55,848 bases of DNA from Gammaproteobacteria bacterium. Lineage in GTDB: Bacteria; Pseudomonadota; Gammaproteobacteria; Steroidobacterales; PWYM01. The position numbers and the translations under genes were made by a program. Under the pieces are notes generated by a model, which saw only the letters and a program-made list of their open reading frames with translations, was not told where the DNA came from and searched no databases. Location of the stretch: assembly GCA_003567475.1 (NCBI GenBank), contig PWZL01000091.1, positions 1-55,848 on the forward strand, in the 5' to 3' direction. Below are positions 9,380 to 18,556 of the stretch, in pieces (the stretch's first letter is position 1; every line of letters starts with the position of its first letter).

Positions 9380-10929
9380 GCTGTTCCAGACGATGAGACC
9401 TGCGGCGTCTCGTCGCCAGACTGCACGCGGAGCGAGATGCCTGCGGCGGCAAGATACTCCACCTCCAGGCGCAGGTCCGCCAGCGTCAGCGGGTTGGCGG
9501 CGAGCCAGTCCTCCGGCACCCGCATCACCAGCGTGCCGTCAGCCACTTCCAGAACGATGTCAGGCAAAGGCTCCTGCGCCCGACTGCGATGCAACAGCAC
9601 CGCCAGGCGCAGCAGCACGATCAGACGTCGGGCGATGCGTCGCCAGCTCTCCGGCAGGCGCTCGGTGGCCTCCGGGTCGAGCTTGCGACGATGGTTACCG
9701 ACCAACGCGGCGAGCAGGCGCTGCTCGTTGCGAGGGAAGCCCGGCATGTCGGCGTGTTCCAGCAGGTAGGCCCCATGGCGATGATACTTGGTATGGGAGA
9801 TGTCCAGACCGACCTCGTGCAGCCGGGCAGCCCAGCCCAGCAGCTTCCGATCGCGGCTATCCTCGAGCGCCAGCGCCGTGCGAACCTGGCCGTAGAACTG
9901 ACCGGCAGTGGCCGCCCCCCGGGTGGCCTGGGACAGATCGACATGGTAGCGCGCGGCCATGGCACGGACACTGAGCTCACGCGCGTCCTCGTGCTGCAAC
10001 CGCCCGAGCATGTCGTAGAGCAAACCTTCGCGAAGCGCGCCGTCCGAGGCCTCCATGTGCTCCACACCGAGCATCGAGAGCACTTCGACAAGCACGCTCA
10101 TTCCACCGGCGAATACCGGCGCCCGTTCCTCGGATAACCCAGGCAAGTCCAGACGTGAGACGCGCCCCGCGGTGAGCATGCGCTCAATGATCGCCTCGGC
10201 GGCTTGCGGAGTGATCCCGGACTCCGACAGGCCCAGCAGCCGGGCGATGTTCGCCGCTGCCCGGATGGTCCCGGACGAGCCGACCGCACGATCCCAACCG
10301 CGCTCGGTGAAAAAAGCCCGTACCGGACGCAACTCCAGCTGTGCGGCCGTGCGGGCACGCTCGAAACGCTTGCGGGTCAGCTTGCCATCGGGAAAGTAGG
10401 CCTGAGTGATGCCCACGCAGCCCATGAACAGGCTTTCGAGCTTCAGGGGCTTAAGTCCCGTCCCGAGGATGAGCTCGGTGCTGCCGCCGCCGATATCCAC
10501 CACCAGGCGGGTACCGGGTTCCGCGGGCATGGTGTGAGCGACCCCCAGATAGACCAGCCGGGCTTCCTCGCGACCCGGGATGATTTCCACCGGATGACCG
10601 AGCGCCTGTTCACAATCGGCAATGAAACTGCGTGACTTGCGCGCCTTGCGCAGGGTGTTGGTCCCGACCACCCGCACGCGATCTGCGCTGACCTCCCGCA
10701 ATCGCTGACCGAAGCGCCCGAGACAGGCCAGTGCCGCGTCGCGGCTGACGGGATCGAGACGACTTCGCTCATCGAGACCCGCGGCGAGCCGCACCATCTC
10801 GCGCAGCCGGTCGATGACGATCAGCTGGCCGTGGTGCAACCTCGCCAGGAGCATGTGGAAGCTGTTGGATCCAAGATCGACGGCGGCCAGCACGTCGTCG
10901 TGACGCGGGTCCGCCACCACTGGCAGCAT
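9376..10929 (-). CDS. ppx: Exopolyphosphatase (Ppx/GppA family)
   Basis: Removes terminal phosphates from polyphosphate, opposing ppk1; members of this family can also hydrolyse pppGpp. From the ATG at 10929 it is 517 residues, matching E. coli PPX. The ASKHA fold is marked by AAVDLGSNSFHMLLARL at the N-terminus, VVGTNTLRKA, VVDIGGGSTELILG and AVGSSGTIRA, followed by a C-terminal HD-like region (HEVGLDISHTKYHRHGAYLL). A GTG at 10989 would add 20 residues and cannot be excluded; neither start has a strong ribosome site. Convergent with ppk1, with shared stop bases. Confidence 0.93.
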   Translation of the reverse strand: MLPVVADPRHDDVLAAVDLGSNSFHMLLARLHHGQLIVIDRLREMVRLAAGLDERSRLDPVSRDAALACLGRFGQRLREVSADRVRVVGTNTLRKARKSRSFIADCEQALGHPVEIIPGREEARLVYLGVAHTMPAEPGTRLVVDIGGGSTELILGTGLKPLKLESLFMGCVGITQAYFPDGKLTRKRFERARTAAQLELRPVRAFFTERGWDRAVGSSGTIRAAANIARLLGLSESGITPQAAEAIIERMLTAGRVSRLDLPGLSEERAPVFAGGMSVLVEVLSMLGVEHMEASDGALREGLLYDMLGRLQHEDARELSVRAMAARYHVDLSQATRGAATAGQFYGQVRTALALEDSRDRKLLGWAARLHEVGLDISHTKYHRHGAYLLEHADMPGFPRNEQRLLAALVGNHRRKLDPEATERLPESWRRIARRLIVLLRLAVLLHRSRAQEPLPDIVLEVADGTLVMRVPEDWLAANPLTLADLRLEVEYLAAAGISLRVQSGDETPQVSSSGTA

Positions 10930-11002
10930 GGCCGCATCCGTATCATCCGGGGCAGGTCGCTGGTCGGTACTGTCTGGCTCCAGAGCCACCGTCCGCGCCA
11001 GC

Positions 11003-11365
11003 TCAGACCGAAAAGGACGATCCGCAGCCGCAGGTGGTCGAGGCGTTGGGGTTCCGGATGACGAACTGCGCGCCCTCGAGATCTTCCTTGTAGTCGATCT
11101 CCGCGCCCATCAGGTACTGGACGCTCATCGGGTCGACCAGCAGGGTGACGCCTTCGTTCTCAATGGCGGTATCACCATCCTGAAGGTCTTCATCGAAGGT
11201 GAAGCCGTACTGGAAGCCGGAACAGCCGCCCCCGGAGACGAACACCCGCAACTTGAGGGCCGGGTTCGCTTCTTCCCGAATCAGTTCGCCCACCTTGCGT
11301 GCGGCCGAGTCTGTGAAGACCAGTGCCGGCGGCAGTTCGTCGGGGTTGTAGGTCTGTACGCTCAT
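11003..11365 (-). CDS. erpA: Iron-sulfur cluster insertion protein ErpA
   Basis: A-type carrier that delivers Fe-S clusters to apoproteins. The 120-residue protein has the three conserved cysteines: C48 in [12 protein letters not shown] and C112/C114 in TTCGCGSSF. Length is typical and the extreme C-terminal motif is intact. The ATG at 11365 follows GGGAG. Upstream lies a TATACT -10. It sits between ppx and the bactofilin gene, on the same strand as both. Confidence 0.96.
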   Translation of the reverse strand: MSVQTYNPDELPPALVFTDSAARKVGELIREEANPALKLRVFVSGGGCSGFQYGFTFDEDLQDGDTAIENEGVTLLVDPMSVQYLMGAEIDYKEDLEGAQFVIRNPNASTTCGCGSSFSV

Positions 11366-11408
11366 GACTGCACTCCCGTCCCGTGGGAATTCAAGATAAC
11401 CATAGACC

Positions 11409-11414
11409 AGTATA
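11409..11414 (-). promoter_or_regulatory. Putative erpA -10 element
   Basis: The minus strand reads TATACT about 44 bases before the erpA ATG, in the short gap after the bactofilin gene. A weak -35 (CTGACT) is 19 bases upstream. I could not confirm an IscR site. Confidence 0.4.
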
Positions 11415-11431
11415 GCTCAAGCGCCCCGGCT

Positions 11432-11881
11432 TCAGTCAGCGCCGCGGACTTCCGGCGTGGGAGCGCCCCCGGCAGGCAAGGCCTCCCGGCTGTCCTGTTG
11501 CTCCAGCAGGGCCTGCTGTTCGGCCTGATGAACGAGTTTGCCGTTGATCTCGGCGCCGATCGCCATCTCGATCAGCCGATAGTGGACGTTGCCCACCACC
11601 CGGGCGGTCGCCCCCAGCTCCACCCGCTCTCCGGCGTAGACGTCACCCTGCACCGTACCGTTCAGCACCACGCGCGCCGCGCTGACACTGCCCTCCACGC
11701 GGCCGCCCTCGCTGATGCACAGGGTCGAGACGTCGCCGTCCGCAGCGCGCAAATGACCGACGACCTCGCCATCGACGTGGCAGCCCCCCGCGAAGTCGAT
11801 ATCGCCCCGAACCCGGGTGCCCGCGCCGATCAGCGTCTGGATGTTGATCGTATCTCGCCGTTTCCTGTCACTGCCGAACAT
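11432..11881 (-). CDS. Bactofilin (polymer-forming cytoskeletal protein)
   Basis: Bactofilins self-assemble into beta-helical filaments and scaffold cell-wall or polar machinery. The 149-residue protein has a basic N-terminus, the domain opening TLIGAGTRVRGDIDFAGGCHVDGEVVG, here spanning roughly residues 16-42, and further rungs such as GGRVEGSVSAARVVLNG and ERVELGATARVVGNVHY, then a polar tail. Its ATG shares one base with the stop of the upstream gene (TGATG), so the two are translationally coupled. Association with erpA is a known gammaproteobacterial arrangement. Confidence 0.9.
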   Translation of the reverse strand: MFGSDRKRRDTINIQTLIGAGTRVRGDIDFAGGCHVDGEVVGHLRAADGDVSTLCISEGGRVEGSVSAARVVLNGTVQGDVYAGERVELGATARVVGNVHYRLIEMAIGAEINGKLVHQAEQQALLEQQDSREALPAGGAPTPEVRGAD

Positions 11882-12609
11882 CAGCTTGCGCCCTCCCCGG
11901 GCCAGTCCATCTCGTGATCCAGCGGCACCGCGTCGCGCCCCGCCGGCCGCAGCTCTACCCGCAGCCGCTCAGGCGTAAAGTCCTCGGGCAGCCGGAACTC
12001 CCACTCCAGTTGCTGAAAATAACGGAATGAGAAGCCCAGATCGACCGAATGGGTCTCATCGGCAGCCCATTCGGCCAGGTCGACACTGTGCTCGCCCTCG
12101 GCGTCGGCGCCGTACAGGAGGAGGCGGACCTCGCCCTCCTGGCGGTCCACCTGACGCAGCGCCTGGACCACGACCAGCCGGACGAGAAAGCGCCGCGATC
12201 CCGTGTCTGGCCTTATTTCCGCACGCTCCAGGCGCAGCCCCGCCACCCGGTCCTCGGGCGAGACGATCCCCCGATAGAACTGCAACTCCTCTGCCTGCGC
12301 CTGCAGGGCGGCCTCCAGCTCCGCCAGTGAATCCTCGACTTCCCGGTAGGCGCCACGGTCGATCTCCCGCGACGTCTCGAGCAGCGTGATGCGCTCGCGC
12401 AGGGTACGGTTGGCCTGCGTCAGCTCGGCACGCTCCCGTTGCCAGGCCCGGCGCTCCTGCTGCACCTGGGCACGCTCGTGGCCGGCGTGACGAACACCCA
12501 GCTCATAGACACCAACACCCCCGCCGACCAGCGCGGCCGTGGCCACGACAGCACCCACCCACTGGCGGCGGCCAGAGGGCCGCGGCCGGATCTCCAGAGC
12601 GCCCCTCAC
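11881..12609 (-). CDS. Membrane-anchored coiled-coil protein (DUF6776-like)
   Basis: Function unknown. The 242-residue protein has a short basic cytoplasmic tail, one transmembrane helix (about residues 18-36), a charged coiled coil rich in Glu, Gln and Arg (about 42-112) and a beta-rich C-terminal domain (about 125-235), presumably periplasmic. It matches the layout of proteins I know as DUF6776 that accompany bactofilin and erpA. One-base overlap with the bactofilin gene makes a shared role at the envelope plausible; that is inference. Confidence 0.75.
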   Translation of the reverse strand: MRGALEIRPRPSGRRQWVGAVVATAALVGGGVGVYELGVRHAGHERAQVQQERRAWQRERAELTQANRTLRERITLLETSREIDRGAYREVEDSLAELEAALQAQAEELQFYRGIVSPEDRVAGLRLERAEIRPDTGSRRFLVRLVVVQALRQVDRQEGEVRLLLYGADAEGEHSVDLAEWAADETHSVDLGFSFRYFQQLEWEFRLPEDFTPERLRVELRPAGRDAVPLDHEMDWPGEGAS

Positions 12610-12666
12610 TGCCGAAGATGCCGTCTGCTAAGCTTGCGCCGCCCGCGCGTGCCACCGGAGAGCGGA

Positions 12667-13083
12667 ATGCTGCTGATCAAGGCCCTGCACATCATTTTCA
12701 TGGTCACCTGGTTTGCCGGCCTGTTCTACCTGCCGAGGCTGTTCGTGTATCACGCGGCGAGCGCGGATGCCATCTCGCTGGCCCGCTTCAGCCTGATGGA
12801 AAAAAGGCTGTTCATTCTGATGACGCTCGGCGGTCTGCTGACAACCCTGTTCGGAGTCTGGCTGATTGTCGCCGAGCCGGGGCTGCTGCGACAGGGCTGG
12901 ATGCAGGCCAAGCTGTTGCTGGTCACCCTGCTGATCGGCTACCACGCCTGGTGCTGGCGGCTCCACCGCCAGCTCGCTGAGGGTTCAAGCCGGCGAAGTT
13001 CGGGCTGGTTCCGGGCGTTCAACGAGGCGCCCACGATTGCCCTTGTGGGGATCGTGCTGCTGGCGATACTGCGGCCGTTCTGA
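12667..13083 (+). CDS. hemJ: HemJ-like protoporphyrinogen IX oxidase (CopD/UPF0093 family)
   Basis: Predicted to oxidise protoporphyrinogen IX in haem synthesis, in the inner membrane. The 138-residue protein has four hydrophobic helices. The conserved histidine lies in IKALHIIFMVTWFAGLFYLPRL near residue 8, and lysine-containing QAKLLLV and GYHAWCW follow. The ATG at 12667 has a GGAG ten bases upstream. A TAAGCT -10-like element lies at 12629-12634. It is divergent from the DUF6776-like gene and convergent with rppH (gap five bases). Confidence 0.85.
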   Translation: MLLIKALHIIFMVTWFAGLFYLPRLFVYHAASADAISLARFSLMEKRLFILMTLGGLLTTLFGVWLIVAEPGLLRQGWMQAKLLLVTLLIGYHAWCWRLHRQLAEGSSRRSSGWFRAFNEAPTIALVGIVLLAILRPF

Positions 13084-13088
13084 GCCGG

Positions 13089-13670
13089 TCAGCATTCCGC
13101 CGGCCGGCCCTCGCCGGGACACAGTGGCACACGATCTGGCGCGCTGCGCCAGTGCTTCGGCCACCATCCGGGTGGCGGGGGCGCGCCCTCGGGAAACAGC
13201 GCTGGCGCGAGCTCCTGCAGCGCGCGCACATAGACGGTGCGCTTGAAGTAGATGACCTCTTTCACCGGGCGCCAGTAATCGACCCAGCGCCAACGATCGA
13301 ATTCGGGCCTGGAGGAGACGTCGAGGCGCACGGCCTGCTCGTCGGCCAGCAGGCGAAGCAGGAACCAGATCTGTTTCTGACCGATGCAACGCGGCGTGCT
13401 GTTGCGCCGGATGAAGCGGGGCGGCAGACGATAACGCAGCCAGTCACTGGTCTGGGTGATCAGTGCCACATCCCGCGACTGGAGGCCGACTTCTTCATAG
13501 AGCTCACGGAACATCGCGGCCTGCGGGGTCTCCCCCGGGTGCACGCCGCCTTGCGGAAACTGCCAGCCACGCCGCCCGGTCCGGCCGGCGAGCATCACGC
13601 GGCCGCTCTCGTTGCTCAGAATGATGCCGACGTTGGCACGAAAGCCCTCGGCATCGATGAAGTCCGTCAT
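13089..13670 (-). CDS. rppH: RNA pyrophosphohydrolase (Nudix)
   Basis: Removes pyrophosphate from 5'-triphosphate mRNA and so primes decay. The 193-residue protein opens [17 protein letters not shown] and has a complete Nudix box from [10 protein letters not shown] to RELYEEVGL (about residues 38-60). The RppH-specific C-terminal part includes KQIWFLLRL and [10 protein letters not shown]. The ATG at 13670 fits the family start; a TTG at 13691 is possible. It is convergent with hemJ. Confidence 0.94.
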   Translation of the reverse strand: MTDFIDAEGFRANVGIILSNESGRVMLAGRTGRRGWQFPQGGVHPGETPQAAMFRELYEEVGLQSRDVALITQTSDWLRYRLPPRFIRRNSTPRCIGQKQIWFLLRLLADEQAVRLDVSSRPEFDRWRWVDYWRPVKEVIYFKRTVYVRALQELAPALFPEGAPPPPGWWPKHWRSAPDRVPLCPGEGRPAEC

Positions 13671-13756
13671 AGCCCGTTCGATGCCTTTCAACTTGTCGAC
13701 CAGTATTCCACAGCGCGACCCCGATGGCGAACCACCCGTCTGCCGCGGCGCAGGCG

Positions 13757-14854
13757 TCAGCCGCCGACGACGCGGTTGCGTCCGGCCGCCTTGGCTGCGT
13801 AGAGCGCCGCGTCCGCGCGCGCGATCAGAGCCTCACCCAGGGCCTTGAAGTCGCCGGTCTGCTCGGCCGGCCGCAGCTCCGCGACCCCGATGGACAGCGT
13901 AATCGCACAGGCCTGTCCGGCAATGACAAAGGGCTCGTCGGCCACGGACGCACGAATACGCTCGGCGAGAATACCCCCGTCGGCAGCCTTTGTTTGCGGC
14001 AACAGGATGGCGAACTCCTCGCCGCCGTAGCGGGCGGTCACATCGCTGCCACGCACCTCGCCCTCGATCCGCTGGGCAACCTCACGCAAGACCTGGTCGC
14101 CGGCAAGATGGCCGTAGGTGTCGTTGATCGTCTTGAAGTGGTCGATGTCCAGCATCATGCAGGTCAGCGCAGTCCGGTCACGGCGGGCGCGGGACAGCTC
14201 CTCGCGCATGCGGGTCTGGAGATACCGACGGTTGTGCCAACCGGTCAGCACATCGGTCAGCCCGCTGCGCAGCAGCCGGGCGCGGTTGATGGTGTTCTCC
14301 AGACAGTAGGACGCGATCACCGCAAGGTGCGCGAGAAACTCGCCATCCTCCCGCCGGGTGAAGTGCTCCAGGTCGGCGCTGGCGAAATTCACGCTGCCGA
14401 CGAGCCGCTGCTGGCGCAGCAGCGGCAGGATCGCGATGCTCTCGAGATCCACCGCCTGCGGGAACAGGAGTCCATGATCGGCTGCCCGAAAGGCACCGAG
14501 CCAGGGCGAGCGCAGCGAGTTGAACTGCGGGGCCAGGCCGACCAGCGCATCCACGAAGAACACGTCCGGGTGGTCTTCCGGTCTCCGACCAGCATCCAGC
14601 AAGAGATGGCGAATCTCGTGCTGCGGGTCATGTAGCAGGACCGTCACCCGCTTGAGCTGATAGCTCTCGCGGAGATAGTGACTGAAGGAATGGAGCAGCG
14701 CGGGCAGGTGTTCCGCCTGCAGCAAGGCCAGCTCGCGGGTCCTCGAACGCTGCAGCGCGACGTTACGGCATTCCGCCGCATGCGCGACCGCCGCCAGTTG
14801 ACTCCTGAGCTGCTGGAGCTCCGATGCCGTATCGACACGCTCATCCCCCGCCAT
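13757..14854 (-). CDS. Diguanylate cyclase with N-terminal GAF-like sensor
   Basis: Makes cyclic di-GMP from two GTP. The 365-residue soluble protein has an N-terminal coiled segment, a DUF484/GAF-like sensor (about residues 35-190) and a C-terminal GGDEF domain (about 200-360). The active motif is [10 protein letters not shown] and an intact inhibitory site RGSD lies five residues before it, so both catalysis and product feedback look functional. The start ATG is two bases after the tyrA stop with a GGGG stretch at good spacing; a GTG at 14860 would overlap that stop. It is therefore in an operon with tyrA. Confidence 0.9.
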   Translation of the reverse strand: MAGDERVDTASELQQLRSQLAAVAHAAECRNVALQRSRTRELALLQAEHLPALLHSFSHYLRESYQLKRVTVLLHDPQHEIRHLLLDAGRRPEDHPDVFFVDALVGLAPQFNSLRSPWLGAFRAADHGLLFPQAVDLESIAILPLLRQQRLVGSVNFASADLEHFTRREDGEFLAHLAVIASYCLENTINRARLLRSGLTDVLTGWHNRRYLQTRMREELSRARRDRTALTCMMLDIDHFKTINDTYGHLAGDQVLREVAQRIEGEVRGSDVTARYGGEEFAILLPQTKAADGGILAERIRASVADEPFVIAGQACAITLSIGVAELRPAEQTGDFKALGEALIARADAALYAAKAAGRNRVVGG

Positions 14855-14856
14855 CC

Positions 14857-15945
14857 TCACCCCCTGCTCGCAAGATACCGGCTGCCTGCTTCCATCAGTT
14901 CGACGAAGCCCTGCTCATCGCCCCCGCGGACCAGCCCGACCACGCGCTCCACGGCGGCGGACAGGGCGCTCAGGGCCTCGTCGTTGTAATCGTTCAGGGC
15001 CTGGATCTCGAAGTACAGCCGCGGGTTCTCGGCGGCCACTCGCGAGGCGACGGCGAGCTGGGCGTCGAAGGTGGTGCTGGAGAGCTTCGCCAGTCGCGGC
15101 GCTGCCTCCCCGCTGCCCGCCAGTGCCGTGAAAAACGCAATGTTCAGAGCATGCGAGAGGCCCAGCACATAGGCGATGAGCCGATCGTGATCCTCGAGGT
15201 CCATGTCGATCTGCTCGGCCATCGTGGAGGAGAACAGTTCGCGCACCCGGGCGGTGGCCTCGGGCCTGCCGACATCCATGAAGATGACGTGTCGCCCGGA
15301 CAGCAGCCGGGTATCGGGGCCGAACATGGGATGCAGCGACGTGACCGCACAGCCAGCCGCGGCGAGCTTGCCCAGACCCTCGCGCAGTGGCGACTTCAGG
15401 GAACCGATATCGAACACCACTCCGCCAGGACGCAGCTCCGCCAGTCCTTCGAGCACCATGGCGCTGGTCCCCAGAGGGGCGGCCACGACGATCAGATCAT
15501 GCTCGGGCACGGGATCGCGCCAGTCGTCGACAAAACCGAAACCCGCTACCGGCCCGGCCGGGTCGGCGATGTCGACGGCATAACCCTGCGAATCCAGGAA
15601 CTCGGCAAACCAGCGCCCCATCTTGCCGGCGCCGCCGATGACCAGCGCCCGTTGCCCATCCCCCCTTCCGGCGGCAGCCACCCGCGCGCGCTCCTGGTGA
15701 GTCAGCGACGAGCGGATCAGCAGCCGCAGGATGTCCTCCGCGAGATCAGGCCCCAGGCCGCTGGCCTCGGCGGTCGCGCGAGCGTCTTCCAGCACCTGTT
15801 TCTCGCGCTGAAAATCACGGGTGGCACGCCCGGTAGTGAGCTTGTTGCGGCCAATCTCGTCGACGATAGACTGGCGCTCGGCGATCATCTCGATGATCCG
15901 CCTGTCCACCGCCGTGAGACGGCTGCGCAACTCTTCCAGGCTCAA
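14857..15945 (-). CDS. tyrA: Chorismate mutase/prephenate dehydrogenase (T-protein)
   Basis: Bifunctional enzyme of tyrosine synthesis. The 362-residue protein has an AroQ chorismate mutase domain at residues 1-90 ([20 protein letters not shown]) and a prephenate dehydrogenase domain from about residue 95, with nucleotide loop [16 protein letters not shown], then SLHPMFGPD and the catalytic region [11 protein letters not shown]. This fusion is like E. coli TyrA. The start codon is TTG at 15945, supported by a strong GGGAG seven bases upstream. A TACAAT -10-like sequence lies near 15985-15990. It is coupled to the diguanylate cyclase downstream. Confidence 0.94.
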   Translation of the reverse strand: MSLEELRSRLTAVDRRIIEMIAERQSIVDEIGRNKLTTGRATRDFQREKQVLEDARATAEASGLGPDLAEDILRLLIRSSLTHQERARVAAAGRGDGQRALVIGGAGKMGRWFAEFLDSQGYAVDIADPAGPVAGFGFVDDWRDPVPEHDLIVVAAPLGTSAMVLEGLAELRPGGVVFDIGSLKSPLREGLGKLAAAGCAVTSLHPMFGPDTRLLSGRHVIFMDVGRPEATARVRELFSSTMAEQIDMDLEDHDRLIAYVLGLSHALNIAFFTALAGSGEAAPRLAKLSSTTFDAQLAVASRVAAENPRLYFEIQALNDYNDEALSALSAAVERVVGLVRGGDEQGFVELMEAGSRYLASRG

Positions 15946-16101
15946 TGGTGTCTCCCTCGATCGCGGTCATCAGCACGCTTTGCTGCGATTGTAGCCGCAT
16001 CCGGTGGCGGACGAACCCTTTCGACGCCGCTCGGTCATCCCTCGGCGCACTGGTACCATGCCGGACATCGCAACCCTTGCAACGGTGATCAAGGAGCCGT
16101 C

Positions 16102-16953
16102 ATGTCCCAGGCACTGGAACTGCTCAACGAGGCACGCTGCTTCGGCGGCTGGCAGCGCACCTATCGTCATCGCTCCACGCGCTGCAACGCCGCCATGCAG
16201 TTCGCCGTCTACCTGCCACCAGCCGCCGATCACGCGCGCGTGCCGGCACTTTACTGGCTGTCGGGCCTGACCTGTACCGAAGAGAATTTCAGCGTCAAGG
16301 CCGGCGCGCAGCGCTACGCCGCGGAGCTGGGCATCGCTCTGGTGATCCCCGACACCTCACCGCGTGGGCTGGGGCTGGCCGGGGAAGATGACGACTGGGA
16401 TTTCGGCAGCGGGGCCGGCTTCTACCTGACCGCCACCGAAGCCCCCTGGGCCGACCACTACGACATGTACGGCTACGTGATGGAGGAACTGCCCGCCATC
16501 GCCGAGGCCACATTGCCGCTGCTGCCCGGCGTGCGCTCAATCAGCGGGCATTCGATGGGCGGGCACGGGGCGCTCACCATCGGTCTGAAACACCCCGAGC
16601 TCTACCGCTCGATCTCGGCGTTTGCACCGATCTGCGCGCCGATGCGCTGTGCGTGGGGTCGCAAGGCGTTCAGTCGCTATCTCGGCGAGGATCACACCCG
16701 CTGGCGGGAGTACGACGCCAGCTGGCTGGCCGAGCACCGGCCCTGCGCGCACACGCTGCTCATCGATCAGGGGACGGCCGACCCGTGGCTCGCCGAGCAA
16801 CTGCTGCCGGAAGAACTCGAGCGGGCCTGCGCGGCCTCGGGTCAGCCGCTGGAGCTGCGCCGGCAGCTCGACTACGAGCACGGCTATTATTTTGTCGCAA
16901 GCTTCATCGGTGAGCATCTGCGTTTCCATCAGGCGGCGCTGACCGGAGGATGA
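16102..16953 (+). CDS. frmB: S-formylglutathione hydrolase
   Basis: Hydrolyses S-formylglutathione to formate and glutathione in formaldehyde detoxification. The 283-residue esterase has the nucleophile in SGHSMGGHG (Ser near 151), the acid in DQGTADPWL and the base in LDYEHGYYF. WLSGLTCTEENFSVKAGAQ is a family hallmark. AAGGAG lies six bases before the ATG. No glutathione-dependent formaldehyde dehydrogenase gene is adjacent. Its last bases overlap the next start as ATGA. Confidence 0.95.
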   Translation: MSQALELLNEARCFGGWQRTYRHRSTRCNAAMQFAVYLPPAADHARVPALYWLSGLTCTEENFSVKAGAQRYAAELGIALVIPDTSPRGLGLAGEDDDWDFGSGAGFYLTATEAPWADHYDMYGYVMEELPAIAEATLPLLPGVRSISGHSMGGHGALTIGLKHPELYRSISAFAPICAPMRCAWGRKAFSRYLGEDHTRWREYDASWLAEHRPCAHTLLIDQGTADPWLAEQLLPEELERACAASGQPLELRRQLDYEHGYYFVASFIGEHLRFHQAALTGG

Positions 16954-18479
16954 AGGTCGCCGTCGCGGCCAGCTCCCAGCTGGCAGCCGATGCCGGGGCT
17001 GCCGTCGCCGAGGCCGGCGGCAACGCGGTCGACGCGGCGCTCGCCGCCGCGCTGGTCTCCGCCAACACCGAACCGGGCGTTTGCGCGTTGGCCGGCGGCG
17101 GCTATGTCACCGTCTGGCCCCCCGGCCAGCCGCCCGAAACCCTCGATGGACAGGTCCGCATGCCGGGAGCGGGGCTGGCGCCGGAGCGTCTTGGCGACGG
17201 CGCGGTCGCGGTCGACATGGCTTACGGTGGCGGCGTCACCACGCTGGTCGACGCGGGCAGCGTAGGCGTCCCCGCCGCGCTGGCGGCACTCGAAACCGCC
17301 TGGCAGCGCCACGGCCGGATCGCCTGGCGCCAGCTGTTCGAGCCGGTGATCCACGTGACCCGCCGCGGCTTTCCGCTGCCTGTGGCCTGTCACCACTATC
17401 TGGGTTACTCGGCGGGGCCCGTGTTCTCGCGCAGCACCGAAGGTCACACGGCGCTGCATGACGACACCGGACACCTGCGGCCCCCGGGCAGCGCCATCGT
17501 CGTGCCGGGCCTGGCCGACAGTCTCGCCCTGATCGCCAGCGCGGGTGCCGAGGCGTTCTACCGCGGGCCACTGGCCGAGGCCATGGTCGCGCATGTGCAG
17601 GCCCGTGGCGGCATGCTCACCGGCGACGATCTCGCGGGCTGTCAGGCGATCGTCCGTCCGGCGCTGACGCTGCGTGTTGGCGACTGGCAGATCGCCACCA
17701 ACCCCCCGCCGGCGGTCGGTGGCGCGATCCTGGCCGCCATGCTGCTCGCCGCCGGCTGGCCACTGCCGGCCGGCGCTGGCGCCGGGGTCACCGCCCGTCT
17801 GGCCGCGATCCAGCAGTGTGCTCTGGACTTCCGCCGCACCCGCCTGGACGGCGCCGAGGACCCGATCCCGGCAATCACCGAACTGCTGGCCGGTGTCGCG
17901 CAGCATGGCGACGCCGCGCTGGCCTCACCCTCGACCATCCACGTCTCCGCCACCGACAGCGAGGGCCTGTGCTGCGCGGTTACCCTCTCGGCAGGCTATG
18001 GCTCGGGGCTGATCCCCCCCGGTACGGGTCTCTGGCTCAACAACTGCCTTGGCGAACTCGAGCTCAACCACCGCGGCCTGGTCTTCGGCCCGCCCGGCAC
18101 ACCCGTACCGTCGAATATGGCCCCGACCTGCGCGCGGCATGCCGGCGATGACGCCGCGCTGGCCATCGGCTCGCCCGGGGCCGACCGCATCACCACCGCC
18201 ATGTTCCAGGTGCTGCTGCGTTTCCTCGGCGATGGGCTGTCGCTGGCCGAGGCCATCGCCGCGCCAAGACTGCACCTGGAGTACCGCACCGAGCGCTGGC
18301 AGGCCGCGGTCGAACCGGGACTCGAGACTGACGGGCTTGACCTGCCGGTCCGGGCGTTCGACGTGCTATCGATGTTCTTCGGCGGCGTGGGCGCCACCCT
18401 GCGCGGGCCCGACGGTCATCTGGTGGCGGCCGCCGACCCCAGACGGGCTGGCGGGACCCGAGTCACTGCCCAGCGATGA
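16950..18479 (+). CDS. Gamma-glutamyltransferase-family Ntn-hydrolase, cytoplasmic form
   Basis: Belongs to the GGT superfamily, which self-cleaves to expose a catalytic threonine and acts on gamma-glutamyl bonds such as that of glutathione. At 509 residues it lacks the usual signal peptide: the mature-like text AVAEAGGNAVDAALAAALV begins near residue 18. The predicted nucleophile is the Thr in SPSTIHVSATD (about 329), and VPSNMAPT matches the oxyanion PLSSMTPT region of GGT. The conserved second Thr of true GGTs (TTH) is Ile here, so substrate may differ. It overlaps frmB by four bases, hinting at joint glutathione-conjugate metabolism. Confidence 0.85.
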   Translation: MKVAVAASSQLAADAGAAVAEAGGNAVDAALAAALVSANTEPGVCALAGGGYVTVWPPGQPPETLDGQVRMPGAGLAPERLGDGAVAVDMAYGGGVTTLVDAGSVGVPAALAALETAWQRHGRIAWRQLFEPVIHVTRRGFPLPVACHHYLGYSAGPVFSRSTEGHTALHDDTGHLRPPGSAIVVPGLADSLALIASAGAEAFYRGPLAEAMVAHVQARGGMLTGDDLAGCQAIVRPALTLRVGDWQIATNPPPAVGGAILAAMLLAAGWPLPAGAGAGVTARLAAIQQCALDFRRTRLDGAEDPIPAITELLAGVAQHGDAALASPSTIHVSATDSEGLCCAVTLSAGYGSGLIPPGTGLWLNNCLGELELNHRGLVFGPPGTPVPSNMAPTCARHAGDDAALAIGSPGADRITTAMFQVLLRFLGDGLSLAEAIAAPRLHLEYRTERWQAAVEPGLETDGLDLPVRAFDVLSMFFGGVGATLRGPDGHLVAAADPRRAGGTRVTAQR

Positions 18480-18519
18480 TCGCGCCGTGGACCGGACAGA
18501 CAGATCGGGCGACTGCGGC

Positions 18520-18525
18520 TAGACT
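18520..18525 (+). promoter_or_regulatory. Putative -10 element (TAGACT) of the repeat lipoprotein gene
   Basis: TAGACT lies about 31 bases before the ATG at 18557, just after the end of the GGT-like gene. No good -35 is seen at 16-18 bases upstream. Confidence 0.3.
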
Positions 18526-18556
18526 GGGCGTAGGCGACTCGGGGGAGATCAGTACG

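Noticed and set aside
14824-16101. In-frame 5' extension of the formylglutathione hydrolase frame
   Set aside because: It is antisense to tyrA and has no family similarity; AAGGAG before the ATG at 16102 fixes the true start.
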